NCBI GenBank assembly: GCA_014360825.1
Contig: JACIWT010000015.1
Span: forward strand, 1 to 53,734
Direction of reading: 5' to 3'
From: Chloroflexota bacterium
Lineage (GTDB): Bacteria; Chloroflexota; Anaerolineae; UBA2200; JACIWT01
Length of the DNA: 53,734 nt
A program made the position numbers and the translations under genes. Below are positions 43,060 through 53,011 of the stretch, in pieces. The notes under the pieces were generated by a model. It saw only the letters and a list, made by a program, of their open reading frames with translations. It made no database searches and was not told the DNA's origin. Position 1 is the first letter of the stretch; the number at the start of each line of letters is the position of its first letter.

Positions 43060-44466
43060 GTGAGTCAGGCGAAGCCGTTGGTTTCAGTTGTCATCCCAAC
43101 CAGGAATGCAGGCCCCGAGTTCCGGGTGGTGTTAGAGGCCGTCTTCGACCAGGTAGTTCCCTTCGAGTTCGAAGTGATTGTGGTGGATTCAGGCTCGACA
43201 GACGGGACGTTGGATATTTGCCGAACCTTCCCTGTCCTTTTGCAGACTATTTCTCCCCAGGACTTTGGGCACGGCACAACCCGTAACCTGGGATGCCAAT
43301 TGGCACAGGGCAAATATGTCCTATTCTTAGTGCAGGATGCCAGGCCCGCGGATTCGGACTGGATGTATGCCCTGGTACGTGCGCTAGAAGAGATGCCAGA
43401 GGCTGCGGGGGCTTACAGTCGCCATCTGCCTCGTCCTAATGCCGACTATCTGAGCCGTGCCATAGCCGAGTATTGGAGCCGCCGCCACCCCGAGCGCATG
43501 GTGCAAACCCTCGGCAGCGAGGCGGAATTCGCCGCTCTCAGCCTAGAAGAAAAGCAAGAACGCTGTACTTTTAATAATGTGAGCGGCATGATACGGCGCA
43601 CAGTCTGGGAGAAACACCCTTTGCCAAACATACCCTACGCCGAGGACCTAGCCTGGGCCCATGCAGTCATGCAGGATGGGTGGCACATCCTTTACGAGCC
43701 ACAATCGCGCGTGTTCCATTCGCACAGCCGTAGCCCTGCCTATGAATTACGGCGGGCGTATGTGGACGGATTGATTGTGCCCAACATCTTTGGAGAGCAG
43801 AGGCCAGTGATGAGTGTGGGACAGGCTATGAGTCTGCTGCGGCACTGGCTACAAGAATGCATCACCGCTTATTTCGACCTTGCGCTGAGAGGTAGGATGT
43901 CTTCTGTCACACCCAATGAGATCTCGGCTTACTTAGATATCAAAGGCTGGTACCGAACGCGCTTCAGCCCCGAAGCCGCATGGCAGATGCTCGGGCTACA
44001 ATCTCCCCATCCTGAATCGGTCCGCAAAGACCTATGGAGGAGGATAGGGTATCTCGAATGGCTACATCCGTGTCTGACAATGCGGCGCTTGGTGACGGGG
44101 CACGGGCTAAGACAAAGGGCAATGACCGATCGAGGCCGCACATTATCTCGGAAGGACGCGCACTTCATATTCTGGGCTACGTGGAACGTAGGCAAGGACT
44201 ATATTAAACGAGCGGTGCTCGATGCAATGAGACCGGAACAACGCCAAGAGCCCGAGACAACAGTGTTTGAGATCGGCCAATATGCCGGGGGCCTCATCAG
44301 AGGTGCAATGGAGGAGGGTGTCTTGAACAGAGCCCTTTTCTGGCGCATCCGGCTTTACGCCGCCAGCCACGTGATCGGCAAGCGGCTGGGATGGGGAGCC
44401 TATGCCTGTGGCGTGAATGGACGTCTCTGGCGGGCTCTGAACTATGTTCTAGGAGGCGGGGTATGA
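43060..44466 (+). CDS. Glycosyltransferase family 2 (rhamnosyltransferase-like)
   Basis: 468 residues from GTG 43060, five bases after GAGG; the longer TTG frame lies inside the permease gene. GT-A fold: LVSVVIPTRNAGPEF, VIVVDSGSTDGTLDI, and a VQDARP metal-site motif where most GT2 have DxD. The C-terminal 200 residues are helical and Arg-rich, without clear membrane helices. It probably extends the exported polymer. Overlaps the next gene by four bases (ATGA). Confidence 0.85.
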   Translation: MSQAKPLVSVVIPTRNAGPEFRVVLEAVFDQVVPFEFEVIVVDSGSTDGTLDICRTFPVLLQTISPQDFGHGTTRNLGCQLAQGKYVLFLVQDARPADSDWMYALVRALEEMPEAAGAYSRHLPRPNADYLSRAIAEYWSRRHPERMVQTLGSEAEFAALSLEEKQERCTFNNVSGMIRRTVWEKHPLPNIPYAEDLAWAHAVMQDGWHILYEPQSRVFHSHSRSPAYELRRAYVDGLIVPNIFGEQRPVMSVGQAMSLLRHWLQECITAYFDLALRGRMSSVTPNEISAYLDIKGWYRTRFSPEAAWQMLGLQSPHPESVRKDLWRRIGYLEWLHPCLTMRRLVTGHGLRQRAMTDRGRTLSRKDAHFIFWATWNVGKDYIKRAVLDAMRPEQRQEPETTVFEIGQYAGGLIRGAMEEGVLNRALFWRIRLYAASHVIGKRLGWGAYACGVNGRLWRALNYVLGGGV

Positions 44467-45869
44467 GATGGCCATTGGTCAGCGTCATCATACTCAACTA
44501 CAACGGCAAGGCCATCCTCGACCTCGTCCGGCGCAGTGTGCAGACTATCCTGGATGGCACGTATCGGAATGTGGAAATCATCTTGGCCGACGATTGCTCC
44601 ACTGATGGCAGTGCGGAGGAATTGTCTAAACTCTGTGACAGTGATCGAATTCGTTTGACCCATACACAAAAGCACAGTGGTGTTGGGGCAGCACGGAATG
44701 CGGGACTAAGGCTAGCGCGAGGAGCGTACATTGCTTTCCTCGACAATGATGCACTACCAGAACCAGATTGGCTCTCGGCATTGGTGATGCGGATGGAAGA
44801 GAACCCCCAGTGGGGTAGCTGTGCGTCGCGGCTGATGTTCGCTGACCGACCAGATATCGTGAATGGTATAGGGTCTGTGCTCAATGAACTCGCTCACGGC
44901 AACGGAGTGTGTATCCACGAGATGTACGAGTTCGCCAGTGCACCGACCGAGGTGATGTACGCCACCGGAAACGGCATGATCATCCGCCGGCGGGTGTTGG
45001 ACGAAGTGGGCCCCTTCGACGAAGGGTTCCGTTTCTACGGCCATGATGATTCAGACATCGGCATCCGTATCCGCAATGCTGGATACGAGATCGGTGTCGC
45101 TCCAGAAGCAGTGGTCTGGCATCTCCACAGTTACAGCAAGCACGACCCAACGATGTATTACTGGGATGAACGTAACCGGCTACGCTTTGTGCTCAAGCAT
45201 TACCACTGGTCAGAGATACTCGGCTTCATTGTGCGAGATGGGATCTTTCACCTGAAGCCAGGTCGTGTTCACCCCTACGTCCGCGCCTGGTGGTCAGCAC
45301 TGACTGAGGAGCCGAGTTTGTGGCCTTACCGTTGGGCGAACCGCAGATTGGGCCCATTCTTGCGCCGCTATGCACGCTGGTTCGAGAAAGATCACCACCT
45401 ACTCATCGCACCAGATAACCGCCAACACGCCGCTGCTTTCGCACCGCTTACGGAGATGCACGTAGGCAGCAATGAGGAGGATTATCTCTACCACGGGTGG
45501 TTCTGGCGAGAACGGTGGGGCGAGATACCCATACGCTGGGCAGCACGCGTAGCATCCATTCGCTTCTCGCTGAACGAGCACAAAAGCAAGTTGCTGGTCC
45601 AGTTTGTCGCACATCGAGGGGTGCCGGGTGTTGATTTGACGTTACATCTGCGTAGGATGGATAATGGCCAAATCACCTCTGCTCATAAGATAAGGGCAAG
45701 ATTGCCTGATCAGCCAGGATTATTCAACTTGCGTGAGCCCTGCCCTTTGGAGCCAGGTCGTTACCATCTTATCTTCGAGGCCAACCGGGCGTATACCGAA
45801 GAGGGGCCTTTCCCTCGCCGCATCGCTTTCGGGTTATCTGCTTTACGTTTCGAGGGAGCAGGGAAATGA
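44463..45869 (+). CDS. Glycosyltransferase family 2 with C-terminal Wzt-C-like domain
   Basis: 468 residues from ATG 44463 (ATGA overlap, AGGAGGCGGGG upstream). GT-A fold: VSVIILNYNGKAILD, IILADDCSTDGSAEEL, FLDNDALPEP (DxD), and the acceptor-side FRFYGHDDSDIGIRIRNAGY. Residues about 355-465 form a beta-rich tail (RWAARVASIRFSLNEHKSKLLVQF, GVDLTLHLRRMDNGQIT). The tail resembles a carbohydrate-binding or Wzt-C fold, unusual on a GT2. Overlaps the next gene by four bases. Confidence 0.85.
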   Translation: MRWPLVSVIILNYNGKAILDLVRRSVQTILDGTYRNVEIILADDCSTDGSAEELSKLCDSDRIRLTHTQKHSGVGAARNAGLRLARGAYIAFLDNDALPEPDWLSALVMRMEENPQWGSCASRLMFADRPDIVNGIGSVLNELAHGNGVCIHEMYEFASAPTEVMYATGNGMIIRRRVLDEVGPFDEGFRFYGHDDSDIGIRIRNAGYEIGVAPEAVVWHLHSYSKHDPTMYYWDERNRLRFVLKHYHWSEILGFIVRDGIFHLKPGRVHPYVRAWWSALTEEPSLWPYRWANRRLGPFLRRYARWFEKDHHLLIAPDNRQHAAAFAPLTEMHVGSNEEDYLYHGWFWRERWGEIPIRWAARVASIRFSLNEHKSKLLVQFVAHRGVPGVDLTLHLRRMDNGQITSAHKIRARLPDQPGLFNLREPCPLEPGRYHLIFEANRAYTEEGPFPRRIAFGLSALRFEGAGK

Positions 45870-47230
45870 GAATACTGCAAGTGGCCCATACTTTCTTGCC
45901 AGAAAGTTCCGGTGGAACGGAGATACATGTTTACCTGCTGTGCAAAGATCTTCAGCCTCGCCACCAAGTAGCAGTGTTCTACCGTATCTATGCCCCAAAC
46001 CAGCCCGAGCATAGTCTATTGTCCAGCGAATATGACGGCATCCCAGTGTACAAGGTGGTCAACAATTTCACGGCTTCACCGCCTCCGCTGGTGAACTATT
46101 TCGATCCGCGAGTGGAGGCACGATTTGACGAGGTGCTGGACGAATTTCGGCCTGACGTAGTGCACTTCCACCACTTGGGTGGCGGCTTGAGCACCTCAAT
46201 GATCTCGGCCACGAAGAGACGCGGCCTGCCCACTGTCCTGACACTGCATGATTTCTGGTATATGTGCTATCTTTCCACTTTGTTCACCCGGGACTATCAG
46301 CGTTGCCCTGGACCTGAGGGGGGCTTGCGATGTCACCGCTGCTACCATTTGCCAGCGCCCGAGTTCGAGCGCCTCCCTCCCCTAATCCACATGCAGCGAG
46401 TGGGTGTCTGGGGGACAGTGGGCTACGCAAGACGTTTCATCACTGGCCTTCTCAAAATGCCGGCCCACAATGATCAGCAGCGACATGCAGCGCTCCTGAT
46501 GACCCGCGACACTTACTTCCGACATCTGCTGAGTTTACCTGATGTGCTCATCGCGCCCTCTAATTTCCTGAAAGAGCGCTTTGTGGAGTGGGGCATAGCG
46601 GGCGATCGGATCATCCATCTGCCAAACGGAGTGAATTCGGCAAGTCTCGAGTCAGGCTCTGATATCGCATCGCGGGGCGAGAGGCTGCGATTCACTTACA
46701 TCGGCTCCATCACTCCTCACAAAGGGGTGGATTTGCTGGTAGATGCCTTCAACATGCTCGCCGATGCACCGGTAGAGTTGCATATCTACGGCGATGCGGA
46801 GGCGAATATCCTCACCAGCCGCTATGTCGCTAAACTGCGCGCCCGGATCACGAACTCTCGCATATGCTTCGAGGGGCCTGTACCTCACCAGGAAGTTGGG
46901 CGTGTCTTGGCGCAGACGGATATGTTCATTTTGCCATCTCGTGTTTACGAGAATTGCCCGATGTCTATCCTCGAAGCGCTGTGGGCGGGCGTGCCCGTAC
47001 TGACGGCAAATATCGGCGGCATGGCGGAGTTGATCCGCGATGGGGAGAACGGCCTGCTTTTCCGCGCCGATGATGCTGCACACTTGGCTGCACGAGTGCG
47101 TGAGGTAGCCTCAAATCCAATCCTATTGGACAAATTGCGGGCCGGGATCGTAAGGCCTCGCACGTCAGCGGAGGTAAGCCGAGACCTCGAGGCCATATAT
47201 GAACGCCTGCCATCGAGGCCAGGTTCATGA
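45866..47230 (+). CDS. Glycosyltransferase family 4
   Basis: 454 residues. Starts MRILQVAHTFLPESSGGTEIHVYLL, very like the GT4 at 39645, and has the same kind of Cys-bearing insert (RCPGPEGGLRCHRCYH). C-terminal domain FTYIGSITPHKGVDLLVDAF and SRVYENCPMSILEALWAGVPVL. The two GT4 genes flanking the exporter are probably paralogues. ATGA overlaps on both sides. Confidence 0.92.
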   Translation: MRILQVAHTFLPESSGGTEIHVYLLCKDLQPRHQVAVFYRIYAPNQPEHSLLSSEYDGIPVYKVVNNFTASPPPLVNYFDPRVEARFDEVLDEFRPDVVHFHHLGGGLSTSMISATKRRGLPTVLTLHDFWYMCYLSTLFTRDYQRCPGPEGGLRCHRCYHLPAPEFERLPPLIHMQRVGVWGTVGYARRFITGLLKMPAHNDQQRHAALLMTRDTYFRHLLSLPDVLIAPSNFLKERFVEWGIAGDRIIHLPNGVNSASLESGSDIASRGERLRFTYIGSITPHKGVDLLVDAFNMLADAPVELHIYGDAEANILTSRYVAKLRARITNSRICFEGPVPHQEVGRVLAQTDMFILPSRVYENCPMSILEALWAGVPVLTANIGGMAELIRDGENGLLFRADDAAHLAARVREVASNPILLDKLRAGIVRPRTSAEVSRDLEAIYERLPSRPGS

Positions 47231-49665
47231 ACGCACGAGGGCTTCAGGCGCTAGCGCTATCTTTTTGTTTGGCTGCGCTGACCACTGGCTGCATTCCGAC
47301 TAAGAAGCAATTAGATGTTTACCAACCTGTAGCCACAGAGCCAGTAGGCGAGATACGCCAGGACCGCACTATCGGCCAAACCTTCCTATCGCATTACTCC
47401 GGACTATGCCAAGTTGACGTGCTCTTGGCCACCTACGCCCGCCAAAACACACAACCGGTCGCATTTCACCTGCGCGAGAGCCCCCAAAGCACTACAGACC
47501 TGGTAACCATTATTTTCAATGCCGCAGATGTTCAGGACAATGCCTACCGCTCTTTCACCTTCACTCCCATCCCGAACTCCGCTGGACGTTCCTATTACTT
47601 CTTTTTCGATTCGCCCACTTCCACACACGGTGATGCCATTACTGCCTGGGCCACGCCGGAGGAAGTTTATAGCGAGGGAACATTTTACAAGCGCGATGAA
47701 GCCCAAACTGGTGACCTGGCTTTCAGGACACATTATTCCTACTCTCCGATCGTACTCGCTTCGGTGGCGGCAAGGGGGTTGCCACGCAGCGTGGTGCCAT
47801 TATTGATAGGCGCGCTCTTACTGATAATGCCTGGTTGGGCACTGTTGAGCCTAGGTTGGCAAGGACTGCATCGCCTTGGCGACAAATTGGTACTGGCTGG
47901 CGCACTGAGCCTTTCCCTCTACCCAGTGCTTCTGGCGTTTTGCAAAGTGGTTGGGTTGCACTTGAGCGCGCCTTGGGTGTGGGGTTTGCTCGCCGGCAGT
48001 ATGATGCTTGTAACCTGGAAGGAATGGGCAAAGTGGCGGAGATCTGGCGACCCAAGACCCAAATTGCAGTTCCCCGACGTCCTGTTTCTGCTCCTTGCCC
48101 TCTTCGTTCTACTCAGCCGCCTGCTCACCGCTCCTGAACTGCGCATCCCTCTGTGGGCCGACTCCTATCAACACAGTGTTATCACTCAACTTATTGCCGA
48201 AAATGGCGGCCTATTTGACTCTTGGGAACCTTACGCTCCGCTGCGCAGTTTCACCTACCATTTCGGGTTCCACGCTGTCGCCGCTTTCTATCAATGGCTC
48301 TCTGAGTTTGGCGCCCTGGAGTCAGTCTTCTGGATCGCCCAGGCGATCAATGCCCTGGCTGTGTTGGGCCTTTACCCACTGACCGTCCGTCTGTCGCGCA
48401 GCCACTGGGCGGGATTGGTGGCAGTCACGGCAGCGGCATGGCTGTCCCCCACGCCGGCATATTATGTAAACTGGGGTCGCTACACCCAGTTGGCAGGACA
48501 ATGCATCTTGGTTGTCGCCCTCTGGCTCACAGTGGAATTCCTGGAGGCAAAGGAGCGCCACCTGGCGCAATTGGCACTTTTGGGACTACTGCTGGCTGGC
48601 TTGTTTCTCACTCATTATCGTGTTACCTTGTTTTGCGTCGTTTTCTTGATTCCCTACCTGCTGTGGCAAACGTGGCGACAGCGCAGGGATAGGCTTGCAC
48701 TCTACGAATTGTGGCTACGGGCAGCGCTGATCCTGCTGATAGCGTTTTTACTAGTGGCATCATGGGGTATCCCGCTTATGCTGCGGTATTTGCCCAGTTT
48801 AGTGCGTAACTACGCTGCAGGCGGGGGCGAGACCCGGCATGTAGAAGGCTACAACATACTGGGGGACTCTCTGCGCTGGATACCGCTCCTCTTCCGTGTG
48901 CCTGCCCTGGTTGCCCTGGCCATTGGGCTGTGGCGCAGACAGCGCGGAGCGATCTTCATGGCAGTCTGGGTAGTAGGTCTATTCTTCCTCGCCAACCTGA
49001 ACCGACTGGGGCTGCCGGGGCCAGGCATCGTCGACAACTTCGCGGTAGTCATCGCCATGTACATCCCTGGGAGTGTAGCCATCGGTATTGCCGTGGCCTG
49101 GGTAGAGCAGATGGGGCACCGTTGGCGCTGGGCACACGCCACACTGACAATCATCCTGGTACTCGCAGCGCTCTTAGGAGTCGCCCACAGCCCAGATATC
49201 ACTGACTTTTCGTATCAGTTGGTGACGCCGCAGGACGAAGCAGCCATGGCTTGGATCCGGGAGAACACACCGCCGGACGCTGTCTTCGCCGTCAACATGA
49301 TTTTCACTTACTGGGGCTCGCTCGTATCGGGGTCCGATGCTGGCTGGTGGATCCCTTTGCTGGCAGGGCGTCGTACTACATTGCCACCACAGATCTACAA
49401 TACCGAGGATCAGCCCTATCCAGGCTATCGACAAGATCTCCGTACCTTGACGAAACTATTATTAGAAGAGCCTCTCGATGCTCCAGAGGTGCTCTCAGCC
49501 CTCCAAATGTGGGGCGTCACTCATGTGTATGTGGGTTTGCACCGCGACCAGTTGCCTTTCGGCTGGGCTCGAGGCGGATTGACCAACGAGAGGCTATTAG
49601 ACAGCGCTCACTATCGCCCGCTCTACTTGCGTGATGGGGCCGGTGTATTCGAGGTAGTGTATTAA
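47227..49665 (+). CDS. Large polytopic membrane protein, GT-C-like
   Basis: 812 residues. A signal-like N-terminus ending TTGC (possible lipobox) and a beta-rich extracytoplasmic domain (about 25-180) come first. About 12 to 14 membrane helices follow (roughly 185-660), then a soluble C-terminal domain (665-812) with AAMAWIRENTPPDAVFAVN, as found in dolichyl/polyprenyl-sugar-dependent transferases. Motif LWADSYQHSVITQLIAENGG carries the first-loop Asp expected in GT-C enzymes. It probably modifies the polymer or surface lipids on the outside. Last gene of the cluster, 7 bases from the convergent nnr gene. Confidence 0.72.
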   Translation: MNARGLQALALSFCLAALTTGCIPTKKQLDVYQPVATEPVGEIRQDRTIGQTFLSHYSGLCQVDVLLATYARQNTQPVAFHLRESPQSTTDLVTIIFNAADVQDNAYRSFTFTPIPNSAGRSYYFFFDSPTSTHGDAITAWATPEEVYSEGTFYKRDEAQTGDLAFRTHYSYSPIVLASVAARGLPRSVVPLLIGALLLIMPGWALLSLGWQGLHRLGDKLVLAGALSLSLYPVLLAFCKVVGLHLSAPWVWGLLAGSMMLVTWKEWAKWRRSGDPRPKLQFPDVLFLLLALFVLLSRLLTAPELRIPLWADSYQHSVITQLIAENGGLFDSWEPYAPLRSFTYHFGFHAVAAFYQWLSEFGALESVFWIAQAINALAVLGLYPLTVRLSRSHWAGLVAVTAAAWLSPTPAYYVNWGRYTQLAGQCILVVALWLTVEFLEAKERHLAQLALLGLLLAGLFLTHYRVTLFCVVFLIPYLLWQTWRQRRDRLALYELWLRAALILLIAFLLVASWGIPLMLRYLPSLVRNYAAGGGETRHVEGYNILGDSLRWIPLLFRVPALVALAIGLWRRQRGAIFMAVWVVGLFFLANLNRLGLPGPGIVDNFAVVIAMYIPGSVAIGIAVAWVEQMGHRWRWAHATLTIILVLAALLGVAHSPDITDFSYQLVTPQDEAAMAWIRENTPPDAVFAVNMIFTYWGSLVSGSDAGWWIPLLAGRRTTLPPQIYNTEDQPYPGYRQDLRTLTKLLLEEPLDAPEVLSALQMWGVTHVYVGLHRDQLPFGWARGGLTNERLLDSAHYRPLYLRDGAGVFEVVY

Positions 49666-49672
49666 CCGGCTT

Positions 49673-51334
49673 TTACTCGGCATCTCCCCGCAAACGTTTG
49701 ATGGCCAGGGGCAAGCGGGGCAGAAGATCCCCTGCTACCACCCCTGCGTCGCCTAAGTCTTGACGCGCCATCTCCCCCGCCAGCCCGTGCAAATATGCAC
49801 CCAGAAGCGCGGCCTCGTAAAGCCCCAGTCCTTGGGCCAGCAAGCCGACGATTGCCCCCGCCAGTATATCCCCTGTGCCCGCCGTAGCCAGGGCGGGGTT
49901 GGCGAAGGGAAGAATGGTGATGTGCCCTTCGGGTGAAGCCAGCACGCTGCACGCACCTTTCAACAGGACTACTTGCCCCCATTCGGCGGCCGCGTGGCGG
50001 GCTATGCCGATGCGATCTGCCTGCACATCCGCAGTCTCCACTCGGAGTAGCCGAGCCATTTCCCCAGGGTGGGGCGTTAGGAGACAGGAGCCTCTTAGTT
50101 CTTTCCACCAGTTTTTCTTCTGGGCCAGGATATTGAGTGCGTCGGCATCTATCACCATAGGCAGCGATGCAGGGATCTCGATGGCCATCTTGGATTCCAA
50201 AAACCCTATGCGCGTCTTTCGGTCGGGTCGCTCACTGCCCAACAGTCGCCACACCAACTCGGCCGTGCCAATTTCCTGCCCAATGCCCGGCCCTAGGAGC
50301 AAAGCCTGATACCGGCTCATCGGCTCTATTAACACCTTCACGGCATCGGGAGCGAGAGCACCCACATCATCAGGCAGCACCAGGAACGTGGCTTCATGTA
50401 TACTAGCCGCAAGAACAGGGTAAATCGCCCCTGGCACAGCCAGGGTTACCAAGCCTGCGCCAACACGTGTCGCTGCAGCGGCAGCCAAGTAAGGTGCGCC
50501 GGTGTAATTTGCTGAACCCGCCACAATCAGCGCCTTGCCAAAGGTTCCTTTGTTCGCGTTACGCGGGCGGGCAGGGAGCAAGGTCCTTGCTTCCTCAGCA
50601 GTAGCGACTTCGAGATCCACATCGGCGGCCAGATCAACAGGGATGCCAATATCCGCCACTACGAGTTCGCCCACGTATGCTACGCCTGGGGGGAGAAAAA
50701 GACCCACTTTCGGGAAGGCAAAGGTAACGGTGAGGTCAGCCGGTGGCGTCACCGGGTCAACGGCACCGGTGTCACTGTTCAGACCAGAGGGCAGGTCTAT
50801 TGCTACCACGTAGGGTTTTTTGGCCCGGATGACTGGATTGACCAGGCGACTGAGTGGCCCATCTTTAATACGCGCCTGGCTCGTGTACTCGCAGACCAGG
50901 CGCAAGATTTCTTTCAGTATTCCTTCGACGGGTCGCGTCAACCCCGTCCCCAAGAGAGCATCCACAATAGTGTCCGCTTTATCCAAGAGGCAGCAGAGTG
51001 TCCCCATCCCAGGGTCATCTGAGGCCCACACGAGGGGAATGCCGTCGGCTTGTACTCTCGATAGATCGTCGTCATCCCTGACCTTGCGCACAGACACGTA
51101 GACCATAACGTTATATCCCGACTCATGGAGATAATGAGCACAGACCAACCCATCTCCGCCATTGTTGCCCGGGCCCACCAACACAAGCACTGGCCCTTGT
51201 TCAGGTCGGCGTCGCTCACGGATCGCTTGAGCGGCGAGTCGCCCGGCATTTTCCATCATCTGAGCATACGAAAGGCCACTGCGATCCGTGGCCGCCTCAA
51301 ACTCGCGCATTTGCTTCGCGGTAACGACCTTCAT
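49673..51334 (-). CDS. nnr: Bifunctional NAD(P)H-hydrate epimerase/dehydratase
   Basis: 553 residues. N-terminal YjeF_N epimerase domain (1-230): VLVGPGNNGGDGLVCAHYL and VVAIDLPSGLNSDTG. C-terminal ribokinase-like dehydratase domain (245-545): GKALIVAGSANYTGAPYLAA, LLTPHPGEMARLL, NPALATAGTGDILAGAI. Together they repair hydrated NADH and NADPH. An insert after residue 145 (CEYTSQARIKDGPLSRLVNPVIRAKK) is longer than in E. coli. Monocistronic, convergent with the polysaccharide cluster. Confidence 0.95.
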   Translation of the reverse strand: MKVVTAKQMREFEAATDRSGLSYAQMMENAGRLAAQAIRERRRPEQGPVLVLVGPGNNGGDGLVCAHYLHESGYNVMVYVSVRKVRDDDDLSRVQADGIPLVWASDDPGMGTLCCLLDKADTIVDALLGTGLTRPVEGILKEILRLVCEYTSQARIKDGPLSRLVNPVIRAKKPYVVAIDLPSGLNSDTGAVDPVTPPADLTVTFAFPKVGLFLPPGVAYVGELVVADIGIPVDLAADVDLEVATAEEARTLLPARPRNANKGTFGKALIVAGSANYTGAPYLAAAAATRVGAGLVTLAVPGAIYPVLAASIHEATFLVLPDDVGALAPDAVKVLIEPMSRYQALLLGPGIGQEIGTAELVWRLLGSERPDRKTRIGFLESKMAIEIPASLPMVIDADALNILAQKKNWWKELRGSCLLTPHPGEMARLLRVETADVQADRIGIARHAAAEWGQVVLLKGACSVLASPEGHITILPFANPALATAGTGDILAGAIVGLLAQGLGLYEAALLGAYLHGLAGEMARQDLGDAGVVAGDLLPRLPLAIKRLRGDAE

Positions 51335-51437
51335 TTGCCCCCCAGACTTTCGATACTCTGACTTTCATTCTAAGGCGAATGGACACTGCTGTCAAAGCGC
51401 CCCAAGAATTCGCCCCTTTGCCAAAAACATATAGATT

Positions 51438-51465
51438 TTGACACTTGATGGAAGTATCATATCAT
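51438..51465 (+). promoter_or_regulatory. Promoter of the GNAT-HAD gene
   Basis: TTGACA (51438-51443), 16 bases, TATCAT (51460-51465), about 25 bases before the TTG start. Confidence 0.65.
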
Positions 51466-51490
51466 ACCAACCCGGATAGGGGGACAGATC

Positions 51491-52969
51491 TTGCGTGAAT
51501 GGAAGGTGCGCCAGGCGACGTCCGCTGACGAGTCATTGATCGCAGCGCTTTTGGAAAAGGGGGCGCGCGTTTACTGCAATCTAGACGAAGATCGGCTGCC
51601 TGGGCTACTCTATGAAGGCCTGAACGTCCTCGCATTTCGGGAAGAACAGCCGGTGGGCCTGTTTCTTGCAGGGCCAGAGACGACTACCCGCTTCCGCGTG
51701 CATGGTTTTGCGGTAACCAATCGGTCTGAGATAGATACCGCATTGGTTACCATGCTCCCTCTGGTCTGCCAATTGGCTGCCGACCGAAAAATACGCCATA
51801 TCATGTACCTGGACAACGTAGATTGGTTCACCCGTGCTCTGCAATGTACGGCTTTTGTCCCCCGAGGTGCAGTCATAGACCTCGAAAAATGGGGGCATCG
51901 CATACCCTCGTCTGGCAACTATCGCGTTCGGCTACGGCCTATGGAATCGACTGACATCGCTGCTTTAGTGGCTCTGGATGAGGTTGCCTTCGTGGATATT
52001 TGGCGGCTGGATGCATCTGCCTTTGAGCGCATTCGGACTGAAGCGCCATATCTCGCAGTAGCAGACTTGAGCGGCCACATTGTGGGCTATCAATTCAACT
52101 GGATTGGCGCCAGCGGCTACCTGGCCCGCCTCGCTGTACATCCCAATTACTGGGGACAAGGCATTGGCACCCGGATGCTGGCTGAAGCAATACGTTTCTT
52201 CGAGCGCCAGGGTGTGGAACACATCATTTTAGACACCCAAGCAGATAACGAGCGCTCCCAGCGCCTTTACCGTTGGTTCGGCTTTACCCCCACAGGGCGG
52301 GCTCGCGACGTGTTGGTATTAGAGATCATGAGTGCTCGAAATGTTTCCGTGCGGGCACTCATCACTGATTTTGGTGGTGTACTGACGCGGACAGAGAAAC
52401 TTCAGGCCTTGATGGAGCGCTATGAGAGAGAATGGGGCTTGGAGAAGGGCACGCTTCAGAGTACCCTTTTTGCCGGAGAAGCATGGGAGGCATTTTCTAC
52501 GGGGCGCATTTCATATGAAGACTATTGGGCCGATGTTTGTGCCCGACTCGGACGGCCTATCCCGCCCGAGTTCGAATCATTGCGGGACAACCCCTTCGCC
52601 CTCGATGAACTCAACGAGCGCATGGTGGCACTGTTCCGCAAATTGCGCTCGAACTATAAGATCGCTTTACTCAGCAACGCCACGCCGGCTCTCGAAGGCC
52701 TGCTTGAACGATATGGTATCGCCAATTTGTTCGATGTGATCATTAACTCCTCGCGGGTAGGCTTGCGTAAACCAGACCCCCGGATTTATGCCCTCACTGC
52801 CGAGCGCCTGGGCCTGTGCCCGGAGGAATGCCTCTTGATTGACGACAAAGAACGGAATACTTCGGCGGCGCGCGAGATCGGGATGCACGCCATCACTTTC
52901 ACTTCGCACGAAGACCTCAAGCGTCACTTGGAAAAGGTGTTAGGACGATCTGTAACAGCGCAGGAGTGA
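51491..52969 (+). CDS. GNAT-GNAT-HAD fusion protein
   Basis: 492 residues from a TTG start at 51491 after AGGGGGA. The first part (about 1-135) is a weak GNAT-like domain. The second (about 142-280) is a clear GNAT with LARLAVHPNYWGQGIGTRML (acetyl-CoA loop) and QADNERSQRLYRWFGF. Residues 285-485 are a HAD-IA domain: ALITDFGGVLT, ALLSNATP, GLRKPDPRIY and CLLIDDKERN. Motif I reads D-F-G, so the usual second Asp is Gly, as in the epoxide-hydrolase-N-like HAD subgroup; activity may differ from a normal phosphatase. Acylation and phosphate or ester hydrolysis of a shared small molecule is plausible, but no substrate can be named. Confidence 0.85.
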   Translation: MREWKVRQATSADESLIAALLEKGARVYCNLDEDRLPGLLYEGLNVLAFREEQPVGLFLAGPETTTRFRVHGFAVTNRSEIDTALVTMLPLVCQLAADRKIRHIMYLDNVDWFTRALQCTAFVPRGAVIDLEKWGHRIPSSGNYRVRLRPMESTDIAALVALDEVAFVDIWRLDASAFERIRTEAPYLAVADLSGHIVGYQFNWIGASGYLARLAVHPNYWGQGIGTRMLAEAIRFFERQGVEHIILDTQADNERSQRLYRWFGFTPTGRARDVLVLEIMSARNVSVRALITDFGGVLTRTEKLQALMERYEREWGLEKGTLQSTLFAGEAWEAFSTGRISYEDYWADVCARLGRPIPPEFESLRDNPFALDELNERMVALFRKLRSNYKIALLSNATPALEGLLERYGIANLFDVIINSSRVGLRKPDPRIYALTAERLGLCPEECLLIDDKERNTSAAREIGMHAITFTSHEDLKRHLEKVLGRSVTAQE

Positions 52970-53011
52970 ATCTTGACAATTACATTGCCCACGAAAGCAT
53001 TTAGGGAGGCT

